NCBI GenBank assembly: GCA_963726135.1 | Contig: CAVSBE010000003.1 | Span: forward strand, 62,001-126,000 | DNA length: 64,000 nucleotides | Source of the DNA: Bog-473 sp963726135 | GTDB taxonomy: Bacteria; Actinomycetota; Acidimicrobiia; Acidimicrobiales; RAAP-2 | Direction: 5' to 3' | Shown: positions 26,250 through 34,038 of the stretch, piece by piece | How the letters are laid out: each line of letters begins with the position of its first letter | Position numbering within the stretch: position 1 is the stretch's first letter | Made by a program: the position numbers and the translations under genes | Notes under the pieces: generated by a model | Databases searched by the model: none | Told to the model about the DNA's origin: nothing | What the model saw: only the letters and a program-made list of their open reading frames with translations

Positions 26250-26482
26250 ATGGTCGGTGTCGACGTCACCAAGCGAGTTCTGCGCGCCATCGCTGACGCG
26301 CATCCCGACGGCAGTGGCTATGAGATCTCGCGGGTCGAGATCCGCGGGGCTGGGGCGACGTCGTCTACGTGACCATCTCGGGGGGGAGGGACCCCGAGGG
26401 CCACGGACGGGCGATCCGGGAGGCCGTCGAGCGGGTGCTCGCTCCCAGCCGCCACAACGTCCGGCTCGAGACCACGGCCTGA
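26250..26482 (+). CDS. Small hypothetical protein, frameshifted
   Basis: From ATG 26250 (or GTG 26247) the frame reads MVGVDVTKRVLRAIADAHPD then GSGYEISRVEIRG and runs out of frame within GGGGCTGGGG. The other frame continues WGDVVYVTISGGRDPEGHGR then AIREAVERVLAPSRHNVRLE to TGA at 26480-26482. One G missing from the G-run near 26345 would join them into 77 residues with an alpha-beta character. No ribosome-binding site and no recognised family. The continuity of sensible protein sequence across the break is the only support. Confidence 0.4.
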
Positions 26483-26513
26483 GCACCGGCCCGACCCGAC
26501 CCGGACCCGGGCG

Positions 26514-26945
26514 TCAGGCGCTGACGAGGGCGTCGGTCAGCCCGTGGATCCCTTCGAAGGCTACGGCCAGCTCGGGGCGCAGGCCGTAGCGGGCGGCCAG
26601 GACGGCCGGGTCGGTGTAGCTCACCCGCGCGCCCCGCTCGCCCTCGGCCCAGACGAGGACCTTGAGCGGCAGATCGAGCGCCGCGAGCGGCGCTGCCTCC
26701 ATCACCGGGGTGCCCGCCGCCGGATTCCCGAACACGACCAGCGTCGTTTCGCGCAGTTCGAGGCCGACCGCACGCGCTTCGGCCCGCTGATCGATCACCG
26801 TGAAGATCTTCAGGCCCTTCGAACGGAGGATCTCGACGAAGCGCGCAACCGTGTCACCCACCGAGTGCGCGCTCTCCTTCGTCACGACACCAGCCGTGCC
26901 GCCGGCCGCGGGAGGGGGGGGTTGCACGGGACCGGACGCCACCAC
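26514..26945 (-). CDS. DUF302-domain protein
   Basis: The GTG at 26945 (VVASGPVQPP) is chosen because upstream residues in the longer frame are arginine-rich and unlike the family. The 143-residue product has the DUF302 pattern: a helix SVGDTVARFVEILRSKGLKI, the strand FTVIDQRAEARAVGLELRET and TTLVVFGNPAAGTPVMEAAP, ending LPLKVLVWAEGERGARVSYT. DUF302 proteins are small alpha-beta proteins of uncertain role, some linked to metal or sulfur stress. It is on the same strand as a 62-residue CxxC protein 26 bp upstream and may share its message. Confidence 0.85.
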   Translation of the reverse strand: MVASGPVQPPPPAAGGTAGVVTKESAHSVGDTVARFVEILRSKGLKIFTVIDQRAEARAVGLELRETTLVVFGNPAAGTPVMEAAPLAALDLPLKVLVWAEGERGARVSYTDPAVLAARYGLRPELAVAFEGIHGLTDALVSA

Positions 26946-26971
26946 GAGGCCGGTTTCTCGTCGGGCGTACC

Positions 26972-27160
26972 CTACGAGGCGACGGCCCGCACCGGCCGCG
27001 CCGTGTGGTTCTCGCGGAGCCGCTCGGCCGTCTCCCGGTCGCGCAACGGCATGCCGATGCCGATCGGCACCGCGGAAGTGGGGTCGCTGCGACACTCGGG
27101 GCACTCGACGACCCACCTCCGGTCGGGACGTTGCGCGATCTTGGGGTGATGGTTCTGCAT
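26972..27160 (-). CDS. Small CxxC protein (62 aa)
   Basis: Starts at ATG 27160 (MQNHHPKIAQRPDRRWVVEC) with an AGGAG site 8 bases upstream; an earlier in-frame start lacks one. The product has WVVECPECRSDP, a CPxC pair that could be half of a zinc site, then a basic helix LRDRETAERLRENHTARPVR. It resembles short actinobacterial proteins of unknown function with one CxxC. A hairpin in the leader includes the ribosome-binding site. The DUF302 gene follows after 26 bp. Confidence 0.6.
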   Translation of the reverse strand: MQNHHPKIAQRPDRRWVVECPECRSDPTSAVPIGIGMPLRDRETAERLRENHTARPVRAVAS

Positions 27161-27165
27161 TGCCG

Positions 27166-27194
27166 GCGCTCCTGCGTTCCCCTCGGAGGAGCGC
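27166..27194 (-). promoter_or_regulatory. Hairpin that includes the ribosome-binding site of the CxxC gene
   Basis: GCGCTCCT (27166-27173) and AGGAGCGC (27187-27194) are perfect 8-bp inverted repeats around 13 bases. On the minus-strand message the AGGAG ribosome-binding site of the 62-residue gene is inside the 3' arm, so folding would hide it. This is direct sequence evidence for a possible translational switch; a ligand or temperature trigger is unknown. Confidence 0.45.
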
Positions 27195-27313
27195 AACCCT
27201 ACCGACACGCCCGCCGGAGTCAAATTGCAATTGCGAGTGCAGCTCGCGTCTCGCAGGCGAACGAACGTTTGGCCGTCGTGGGCCCGGCGGGACCGGGATT
27301 ACCCTCTCCCCCG

Positions 27314-28134
27314 GTGCCCCCGCTCACCTCCCTCGTGGCCTACCTGGACCGCATCGGGTTGGCCGGCCGCGCCGACCCGGGGCTGACGGACGTCCACCGC
27401 GCCCACGCCACGCGCATCCCGTTCGAGAACTTCGACCCGTTCTCGGGAACTCCCGTCTCGCTCGAGTTGGCGGACCTCGAGGACAAGATCGTGACCCGGA
27501 GCCGCGGCGGCTATTGCTTCGAGCACAACCTGCTCCTCGCCGCCGCCCTGGAGTCGCTGGGCGGCATGGAGGTGAGCCCCATGCTGGCCGCGGGTCCGCC
27601 TGGGCCCGGAGGGCTCGCCCCGCCCCCTCAACCACCTCCTCCTTCGGGTGACGGACCGGGACGGCACCTGGCTGGCCGACGTGGGGTTCGGCGGCGGCGG
27701 GCTGCTCGACCCCCTTCCCTTCGAGGACAGGCACCGAGTCCGAGCAGTCAGGCTGGCGCTACCGGCTGGTCGAGGACGGGCCCGAGCTCGTGCTCCAGGT
27801 GTTCCAGGACGGGGGCTGGACCGACATGTACGGCTTCGTGCCCGAGCCGGCCGAGCCCGTCGACATAGAGGTGAACAACTGGTACACGGCGACCCATCCC
27901 GAGTCGTCGTTCGTCACCGGTGTCATGACAGGGTTGCGCAGCGCCGACCTCTGTCTGTCGCTCTTCGTCTCCGAGCAGGCCGTGCTGGTGGAGCGTGCGG
28001 TCGGCGGGGCGTCCGCCGTCACGGAGGTGCCGCTCGAAGACGTGCCGGCGATTCTGGCGGAACGCTTCGGGATCCCGGGCGTCGCCGTCGGCGACGACCG
28101 TCGCTTGATCCTCGAACCAGCCGACGACGCCTGA
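27314..28134 (+). CDS. nat: Arylamine N-acetyltransferase, two frameshifts
   Basis: The GTG at 27314 begins PPLTSLVAYLDRIGLAGR. The family motifs follow in order across three frames: RIPFENFDPFSG and SRGGYCFEHNLLLAAAL (catalytic Cys), then PLNHLLLRVTDRDGTWLADV with GFGG (His and Asp of the triad), then SGWRYRLVEDGPELVLQVFQ and NNWYTATHPESSF. Single extra bases near 27583-27592 and 27728-27735 join them into 272 residues, the normal NAT size. The enzyme transfers acetyl from acetyl-CoA to arylamines or hydrazines through the Cys-His-Asp triad. It stands alone, convergent with a small membrane-protein gene. The intact motifs argue for sequence error rather than decay. Confidence 0.85.
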
Positions 28135-28154
28135 GGCGCGCCGCCGGCACACCC

Positions 28155-28385
28155 TCACGTCGACAGGGCGGCGTCCGCCGGCCGGGCGATGATGTAGATC
28201 AGCGCGCCAAGGACCGGGATCACCAGGATGACGATGGTCCACATCGCCTTGGCCATCCCGTGGTGGTCGCGTCGACGGAAGTTGTCGATGAAGCACCAGA
28301 TGATGAAGAAGACCATCAAGAACACGCCGGCGAACATCAGGAATGTCCAGAACAAGCTGAGCAGCGGCCACGTATAGGCGAGCAT
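28155..28385 (-). CDS. Small PLDc_N-type membrane protein
   Basis: A 76-residue protein with two membrane helices (FWTFLMFAGVFLMVFFIIWC and IVILVIPVLGALIYIIARPA) separated by NFRRRDHHGMAKAMW. This is the same PLDc_N hairpin as in the proteins at 21073 and 33290, without the SHOCT tail. A GGGAGG site precedes the ATG. Function unknown; it is the shortest member of this local paralogue set. Confidence 0.8.
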   Translation of the reverse strand: MLAYTWPLLSLFWTFLMFAGVFLMVFFIIWCFIDNFRRRDHHGMAKAMWTIVILVIPVLGALIYIIARPADAALST

Positions 28386-28505
28386 CTCGAAACGTACCTC
28401 CCTATTTTCCGATTTCCGGGTCAGCCTTGCTGCGGTGGAGAGGGGTGCATAGGGCCAAAGGTCACAGGGCGCGGGCGCACCGTGCCCCGGGGCACCGTCG
28501 AGGAA

Positions 28506-29156
28506 TCAGCTCACCAGCCCGTAGATGCTCTTGGCGACGAGATAGAGACCAAGCCCTAGCGACAGGAAGACGATCGTCTGGTCCGTGTGGGTGTTGATCC
28601 ACTTGAGCAGCCCGTCGAGGGTGGACGTCACCTTGGCCGGGCGGAGCGCGGCGTAGGTCTCCATGATGAGGTAGCTCGCCGTGCACCAGATGCAGAACGC
28701 GAACACGGCGAGGTACTCGAGGCCGTTGGAGAGCTTGGCCTCGGTGATGGTGGAGACGCCCGCAGCCACCAGCACCCACGGCTGCAGCAGGAAGCCGAGG
28801 CCTGCCGCCGCCAGCGGGTTCACGCGGTCGATGCTCGACATCCATTTGGGCTGCTTCTTCGGCTCCGTACGGGCGGGGCGGGCTCGCCGCCGCACGGCGA
28901 CGAAGACGAGCGCGGCGCCGATCGCCAGCTTGACCGCCAGCGCAGCCGTCGAGGGCGAGCTCTTCGGGATCAGGGGTTTGCCGCCGGTGACCAGCACCGT
29001 GACAGCCACGATCGCCACCAGCGTCAGCAGCCAACCGAGCGTGAACCCGAGGCCCTTGAGCAATCCCCGCTCGGCCGCCAGCAGCAGGATCATCGCGGTC
29101 AGCGGGATCGGCTCCAGGGTGACGACGAAGCCGATGAGGAACAAATCCAGGATCAT
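28506..29156 (-). CDS. GAP-family (Sap, sulfolipid-1-addressing-like) membrane protein
   Basis: The ATG at 29156 with a GGAGGG site 7 bases upstream is preferred over an upstream start. The 216-residue protein has about six membrane segments. It opens ILDLFLIGFVVTLEPIPLTA and continues LLAAERGLLKGLGFTLGWLL, the signature of the LysE-like GAP/Sap family. In mycobacteria these proteins help export glycolipids such as sulfolipid-1 and glycopeptidolipid. The cargo here is unknown. Its promoter region cuts into a thioesterase remnant on the other strand. Confidence 0.8.
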   Translation of the reverse strand: MILDLFLIGFVVTLEPIPLTAMILLLAAERGLLKGLGFTLGWLLTLVAIVAVTVLVTGGKPLIPKSSPSTAALAVKLAIGAALVFVAVRRRARPARTEPKKQPKWMSSIDRVNPLAAAGLGFLLQPWVLVAAGVSTITEAKLSNGLEYLAVFAFCIWCTASYLIMETYAALRPAKVTSTLDGLLKWINTHTDQTIVFLSLGLGLYLVAKSIYGLVS

Positions 29157-29201
29157 CTCGTCCCTCCCGAGTCGTCGAGTGGCGTGGACCGTACTCGCTA
29201 C

Positions 29202-29393
29202 CGGCCGACGGTGGCGTTCCGGACCGAGTCGAAGACGAACTCCTTCCGCGGCGTACGCGACGGGCACGCCGAGGCGACATCACGGCCGCTCCACGTCGGC
29301 CGGACCATCATCGTGGTCGAGACCGACGTCCGCGACCTCCGTGAGCGACTCGCCGCCCGCGTGCACCAGACCCAGCTCGTGCTCTCCGCCTGA
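29202..29393 (+). pseudogene. PaaI-type hotdog thioesterase remnant
   Basis: The plus-strand frame ending TGA at 29391-29393 reads TVAFRTESKTNSFRGVRDGH, then AEATSRPLHVGRTIIVVETD and VHQTQLVLSA. This matches the C-terminal third of PaaI-family hotdog thioesterases (LKTNFLRPVRDG ... GRTIIVVETDV). No start codon or N-terminal half is present: the upstream bases belong to the divergent GAP-family gene. It is therefore a decayed fragment, or the product of a rearrangement that placed the GAP gene here. Confidence 0.6.
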
Positions 29394-29427
29394 TCGAGGG
29401 GGCCGGCGCTCGACGCGGGGCCGCCAC

Positions 29428-30906
29428 CTAGGCCGGCACGCCCAACCGGGCCCGCACGTCGGGCCCAAGGTCCAATGCGGTCGCAGCCGAAAGGGGCATG
29501 CGCTCCGGCAGGGTCACGGTGAGCTCGCCCCGTTCGACGGACCAGAGGAGCTGCTCGTACGAGCCGACGAGGCGCACCCGGCGCACCCGCGACCCCTCGA
29601 TCGCCCGCATGGTGATCCGTCGCGTGGCGGGCATCCCGAGAACGAGGGCGTACACGCCCTCGCCGCTCTTGGTGAAGCGAACCGGCGTCCCTTCGGTGGT
29701 CACCGACTCGGTGATCGTCCAGGGCCGGCTGCCGTAGATGGCCTCGCCGTTGGCGGTCAGCCAGTCCCCCAACCCGCGCAGGGGTGCCTGCTGCTCTTCG
29801 GGGATCGTCCCGTCGGGCCGTGGGCCCACTCCGATGAGGAGGTTGCCGTTCTTCGACACCACGTCGCAGAACATCTGGATGAGCTCCGTGTCGGTGATGA
29901 TGTCCTCGGGTAGCTCGTGGCGGTTGGCCCCGAAGGAGTGCCCGACGCCGCGGGCCAACTCCCACTTGCGCTCCGACACGGTGTGGAGCACGTCGTACTC
30001 GGGAGTCCGGAAGTCGCAGTGCCTCGGAGTGGAGAAGGTGAGCCGCTTGTTCCGCTCGGGGATGAATCGCCACAGCCACTGCAGCAGGGTGCCGACACCG
30101 CGCACGAGGGCATCGGTGAACGCGTTGCGCGGGATGTTCGGCTCGCGCCAGCGGTCGTTGACGACCCCTTCTTCAACCGCGTTGTAGTAGTACGCGAACA
30201 GCTCGGCCAAGTTGCCGCCACTCGGCCACGAGATGTCGTTCCACAGTACGGACGGCTGGTAGCGGTCGATCAGTTCGCGGCAGTGCGCAGTGACATAGTC
30301 CACATACGGCCCGCCGTGGGGCACGGCCAGCACGGCGTCGGCCGGTCTTGAGAGGACCGCCTGGTTGTAGGGCCAGTCGTAGCCGCCCGAGTAGTACAGG
30401 CCCATGCGCATCCGCTTGGCGCGGACCGCCTCGGTCAAACCGCCGACGAGGTCGCGGCGGGCGTGGTACTCGCCGAGGGTCGGGTGTGCAACGGCCGAGG
30501 GCCAAAGGGCGAAGCCGTCGTGGTGCTTGGAGGTGAGCACGACGTAGCGGGCACCGGCGGCCTGGCAGAGGTCGGCGATGGCGTCGAGGTTGGCCCCGTC
30601 TGCGGCGTCGTTGAACGTCTTGACGAAATTCGCGTAGGGGTAGTCGTCCCCGTAGACCTCCGCATGGTGGCGCTGGGTCGGGCTGCCCTTGATCTGCATG
30701 GAGTTGAGGTACCACTCCGCGTACGGGTTCTCCCGCAGCATCCGCTTGGGGCCGTCCTTGACGAGCAGTTCCTGGATGTTGGGCACGCGCGGTGCCCAGC
30801 CGGGTACCGAATAGAGGCCCCAGTGGAGGAAGATCCCCAACTTGGCGTCGTCGTACCAGACCGGCACCCGGTGGGTGCGGACTGATTCCCATGTCCCCTC
30901 ATACAT
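29428..30906 (-). CDS. Alpha-L-fucosidase (GH29)
   Basis: A 492-residue GH29-type enzyme. The ATG at 30906 leads into YEGTWESVRTHRVPVWYDDA with KLGIFLHWGLYSVPGW, the normal N-terminus of the catalytic barrel. Further landmarks are YVVLTSKHHDGFALWPS, MGLYYSGGYDWPYN, and PSVLWNDISWPSGG, where the Asp of WNDI is the expected nucleophile. After the barrel, NGNLLIGVGPRPDGTIPEEQ and a short beta-sandwich close the protein. No signal peptide is seen, so it is probably cytoplasmic, hydrolysing imported fucosides. No sugar transporter or other glycosidase is adjacent. Its leader is shared with a divergent LLM oxidoreductase. Confidence 0.9.
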   Translation of the reverse strand: MYEGTWESVRTHRVPVWYDDAKLGIFLHWGLYSVPGWAPRVPNIQELLVKDGPKRMLRENPYAEWYLNSMQIKGSPTQRHHAEVYGDDYPYANFVKTFNDAADGANLDAIADLCQAAGARYVVLTSKHHDGFALWPSAVAHPTLGEYHARRDLVGGLTEAVRAKRMRMGLYYSGGYDWPYNQAVLSRPADAVLAVPHGGPYVDYVTAHCRELIDRYQPSVLWNDISWPSGGNLAELFAYYYNAVEEGVVNDRWREPNIPRNAFTDALVRGVGTLLQWLWRFIPERNKRLTFSTPRHCDFRTPEYDVLHTVSERKWELARGVGHSFGANRHELPEDIITDTELIQMFCDVVSKNGNLLIGVGPRPDGTIPEEQQAPLRGLGDWLTANGEAIYGSRPWTITESVTTEGTPVRFTKSGEGVYALVLGMPATRRITMRAIEGSRVRRVRLVGSYEQLLWSVERGELTVTLPERMPLSAATALDLGPDVRARLGVPA

Positions 30907-31169
30907 GCCAGTTGGAATTTCGCCCGTCAGTGATCCGCCGAAGCAACATGTCGCGTGCAATGTACCCACCAGGTGCAACGGGCACGGCTGTGCCGGGGCC
31001 CAGCACGCCATCCGGGCGTCCCATGACGGCCTATCGGCGCGCAAACCGTGCACCTTGACCTCCACGAGACGGTTGCCGCCGCCGGCGACCGCTCTGACCA
31101 GGTCGAATCGCTCGGCCGGGCCGGCCCTCCGACGAGGAAGCCGGCGATTGCTCGTAGTCTCTGGTGCCC

Positions 31170-32063
31170 ATGACGGCCCAACTCGAGTTCTGGGTGTTCC
31201 TCCCACAGATGCGCCTGACCATGGGGCAGCTCGCGGAGCGGGCGCAGGCCGCCGAGGCGGCCGGCTTCGGGGGCGTGGCCGGCATGGACCACTTGGCGCC
31301 GCCCTTGGCCGAGGCACTGCCGATGTACGACGCCATGATCACGAATGCGTGGTTGGCGGCGCGGACCGAGCGTCTCAACGTCGGGTCGCTGGTGCTGTGC
31401 GACTCGTTCCGGCATCCGGCGGTGCTGGCGCGCGAGGCGGTCTCCCTCGACCACGCCTCCGCCGGCCGCTTCGAGCTCGGGATCGGATGGGGATCGGTGG
31501 CCAGTGAGCTCGAGACCTTCGGCGTCGGCTCGACGGAGCCACGGGTCCGGGTGGGCCGGCTGAAGGAGACGCTCGAGATCCTCCGGTCCCTGTGGGCCGG
31601 CGAGTCCTTCGACTACGAGGGCGAGTACTTCACCCTGCGCCAGGCCCAGCAGCAGCCGGGGCCGCTCGGCACCATCCCGATCGTCATCGGTGGGGCGGGC
31701 AAGCGGACGATGGAGCTGGTCGCGGCGCACGCCGACTGGTGGAACGTCCACATCGGCATCCTCGACAAGCTCGACGAGATGCGCCCCCTTGCCGGCCGAG
31801 CGCGCTGCTCGTTGCAGGTCCAGGTCGCAATGGTCCCTGCCGAGGCCCAGCGCGAGGAGATCGCGGCCACGGCCCGCCGCCGCTTCGGCGACATGCCCAT
31901 CGTGGGAACGGCGCCCGAGCTCGTTGACGCCTTCGGGACGCTCGTGCAGCGGGGCGTGGAGCGGGTCTACGTGTGGTTTTGCGACTTCGCGCCGCCCGAG
32001 ACGCTCGCTGCGTTCGGGGAGCGGGTCATCGCGCAATGCGGGGCCGACCGCGTCCTACCCTGA
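31170..32063 (+). CDS. LLM-class (probably F420-dependent) oxidoreductase
   Basis: A 297-residue luciferase-like TIM-barrel protein. ATG 31170 is chosen; the GTG at 31164 is possible. Landmarks are GQLAERAQAAEAAGFGGVAG with MDHLAPP, VSLDHASAGRFELGIGWG, RLKETLEILRSLWAGESFDY, and IPIVIGGAGKRTMELVAAHA. In Actinobacteria this group normally uses coenzyme F420, with the GIGWG segment near the cofactor. The substrate is not predictable. It is followed tail to tail by a flippase-like gene and has no obvious operon partner. Confidence 0.85.
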   Translation: MTAQLEFWVFLPQMRLTMGQLAERAQAAEAAGFGGVAGMDHLAPPLAEALPMYDAMITNAWLAARTERLNVGSLVLCDSFRHPAVLAREAVSLDHASAGRFELGIGWGSVASELETFGVGSTEPRVRVGRLKETLEILRSLWAGESFDYEGEYFTLRQAQQQPGPLGTIPIVIGGAGKRTMELVAAHADWWNVHIGILDKLDEMRPLAGRARCSLQVQVAMVPAEAQREEIAATARRRFGDMPIVGTAPELVDAFGTLVQRGVERVYVWFCDFAPPETLAAFGERVIAQCGADRVLP

Positions 32064-32083
32064 CGCGTCACGACGCGTCACCG

Positions 32084-33253
32084 CTAGCCCGCAGCCAGCG
32101 CCGCTCCGCCGGACCCGGCGCCACCGCCGGCCCCCGGCGACCCGAAGCGCAGTCGGAAGGCGAGATACGCGAACGGCCCCACGAGGATCGGCAGCCAGTA
32201 GGAGATGATCCGGTAGGCGAGCGTGGCCACCACCGCATCACCGCCCGAGATCCCCGCCAGGATCAGCAGTGCGCTCAGCCCGGCTTCGACGATGCCGAGG
32301 CCGCCCGGCGTGATGGGGATCAGCGCCAGCAGCCCGGCGACCGCGTAGGCCAGCAGCACCAGCGACGGGTTGGGCTTGGCGCCCGTGGCCCGGATCGTCG
32401 CGAGCAGGGTCCCGAAGTCGAAGGCGAGCCGGCCGCTGCTCAACAACGCTGCCTCCTTCCACCGGCGGCCCAGGACGTCACGGATGCGGTTTCGCTCGTA
32501 GACGAGCCGGTCCGAGAGCCCGATCATCGGCTCGGCCTTGCGCTTCAGTCGGTTACGCGCCGCCTGCACCACCCGTCCCGCCCAGCGGAGGGGCCCGTCC
32601 GAGGCCAGCACCAGTGCGCCGAGACCGGCGAACAGCACGAAGGCGGCGATGCCCAGCAACGCCGCGTGCTCTAGGCCGCTTTCAATCGGCGTGCCGGCGA
32701 GGATCGCCGGGAGGACGAAGATCGGCAGGGCCAGCAGTCCGCCGATGCCCAACAGCGAGATCGCGGTGAGCCCGCCGACCGCCGTCGCCGTGTCGCTCCC
32801 CGACGCGGCAAGCATGCGGAACTGGGTCGCCGCCCCGAAGGCGGCGCCACCGGGCACCACGAGGCTGATGGCGTTGCCGGCCAGCTGCGACGTCGCCACG
32901 GAGAACCAGTCCTTGGTCCGCAACGCAATCCGCTGCAGCGCGATCGTGCAGGCGAAGTGCGCCACCTGCAAAAGAACGGCGAGCGTGAACCAGATGGGGT
33001 CGAGGGACGTCAGTTTCGGAAACGACGCGAAGACCTCGGTGAGGCTTGGGAACACGAGATAGATGGTGATGCCGGCCACCACCACCATGACGGCCTTCTT
33101 GGCGATCGACCGCCACGGCAGCGGTGACTCGATGTCGCGTTCGATCTGCGCGGCGAGACGCCGCGACATCGCGTCGCTGCCCACCTTGCCCAGCTCCGCG
33201 TCGGCCGCCCGGGCGGCCTCCCGGTCGGCATGGTCATCGTCGTGGCTCGCCAC
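32084..33253 (-). CDS. Flippase-like membrane protein (LPG_synthase_TM / UPF0104)
   Basis: A 389-residue protein with about eight membrane segments after a polar N-terminus of about 50 residues. SLVVPGGAAFGAATQFRMLA and IPITPGGLGIVEAGLSALLI are the two PGG-type signatures of the lysylphosphatidylglycerol synthase transmembrane domain and UPF0104 flippases. No C-terminal aminoacyl-transferase (DUF2156) domain is present, so it is more likely a lipid flippase than an LPG synthase. A PLDc_N/SHOCT gene starts upstream and may be cotranscribed (36 bp gap). Confidence 0.85.
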   Translation of the reverse strand: MASHDDDHADREAARAADAELGKVGSDAMSRRLAAQIERDIESPLPWRSIAKKAVMVVVAGITIYLVFPSLTEVFASFPKLTSLDPIWFTLAVLLQVAHFACTIALQRIALRTKDWFSVATSQLAGNAISLVVPGGAAFGAATQFRMLAASGSDTATAVGGLTAISLLGIGGLLALPIFVLPAILAGTPIESGLEHAALLGIAAFVLFAGLGALVLASDGPLRWAGRVVQAARNRLKRKAEPMIGLSDRLVYERNRIRDVLGRRWKEAALLSSGRLAFDFGTLLATIRATGAKPNPSLVLLAYAVAGLLALIPITPGGLGIVEAGLSALLILAGISGGDAVVATLAYRIISYWLPILVGPFAYLAFRLRFGSPGAGGGAGSGGAALAAG

Positions 33254-33289
33254 CGCCGCGCTGCCCTCGGTGACGAACGGAGCGCCTTC

Positions 33290-33694
33290 CTAGCTGCTGG
33301 CGAGGATCTTGGCCTTCTGGCCCTCGAACTCGGCGTCGCTCAGGACGCCCTGCGCCTTGAGGTCTGCCAGCTTGGCGAGTTGCGAGGCGGTGTCGGTGCC
33401 GGACGTCCCTGCCGCCTGCCGGACGTATTGATCGAACGCCTTCTGCTGCTGCGCCGCCTGTGCCGCCTGCCGCTCGTGCATCTTGCCGCCCCGGGCGATC
33501 AGGTACACGAAGACGCCGAGGAACGGCAGGATGATGATGAAGATCACCCACAGCGCCTTGGCCATCCCACCCATGTCGTGGCTGCGGAAGATGTCCATGA
33601 ACACCATGATCAGCAGCCAGATCCAGATGACGAAGAGGAAGAAGTACAGCATGGTCAAGAACGCATCGAGTACGGGATAGCTGGAAGCAAGCAT
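33290..33694 (-). CDS. PLDc_N/SHOCT membrane protein
   Basis: A 134-residue intact paralogue of the frameshifted gene at 21073-21490. It has MLASSYPVLDAFLTMLYFFL, a first helix, RSHDMGGMAKALW, a second helix IILPFLGVFVYLIARGGKMH, a Gln/Ala-rich stretch and the SHOCT tail LAKLADLKAQGVLSDAEFEG. An AAGGAG site precedes its ATG. Near-identity of the first 80 residues in the two copies points to a relatively recent duplication or strong constraint. Function unknown. Confidence 0.9.
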   Translation of the reverse strand: MLASSYPVLDAFLTMLYFFLFVIWIWLLIMVFMDIFRSHDMGGMAKALWVIFIIILPFLGVFVYLIARGGKMHERQAAQAAQQQKAFDQYVRQAAGTSGTDTASQLAKLADLKAQGVLSDAEFEGQKAKILASS

Positions 33695-34038
33695 CGACTA
33701 ACTCCTTGTGGTCCGTGGTCGGCGAGAACCCGCCCCTGCAATCCCCTGTTTAGCCGGGTTTCCCAAACCAGCGCTGGGATGGGCGCCACCGCCCGGTTCC
33801 TCGCCTGTGCCGCCGCCTCGGCCTGGCGACGGTTGCCCGGGGCCGGACCCAAGGTGGTGACCTTCGGCCCTGACCTGGCTCGATGCCCACCACCGAGAAT
33901 GGCAGCGGGCCGACCCCGCGGTCCGCGCCGCACCGACAGAGACCTGCGAGGAGGGATGCTGGTGCCGATGGACGAGGCCGCGCTGGGCGTGCCCGACCGG
34001 GTGCTCGCCCCTCCGCTGATGCCGGGCGCCGACGCCAG
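33695..34038. other. Non-coding spacer with a palindrome and a possible leader peptide
   Basis: This 344-bp divergent spacer separates the PLDc_N/SHOCT gene (-) from the antiporter (+). GGTTTCCCAAACC at 33757-33769 is a perfect 5-bp-arm palindrome about 65 bp upstream of the minus-strand gene. On the plus strand a short frame (ATG 33957, MLVPMDEAALGVPDRVLAPP, ending TGA 34042) overlaps the antiporter ATG and could be a 28-residue leader peptide, although its GAGGAGGG site abuts the ATG. No other gene is visible. Confidence 0.35.

Noticed and set aside
30907..31169. N-terminal extension of the fucosidase or an extra gene in the divergent spacer
   Set aside because: The minus-strand frame is open and somewhat protein-like, but it has no start with a ribosome-binding site and no family match; the GH29 N-terminus is normal at 30906.
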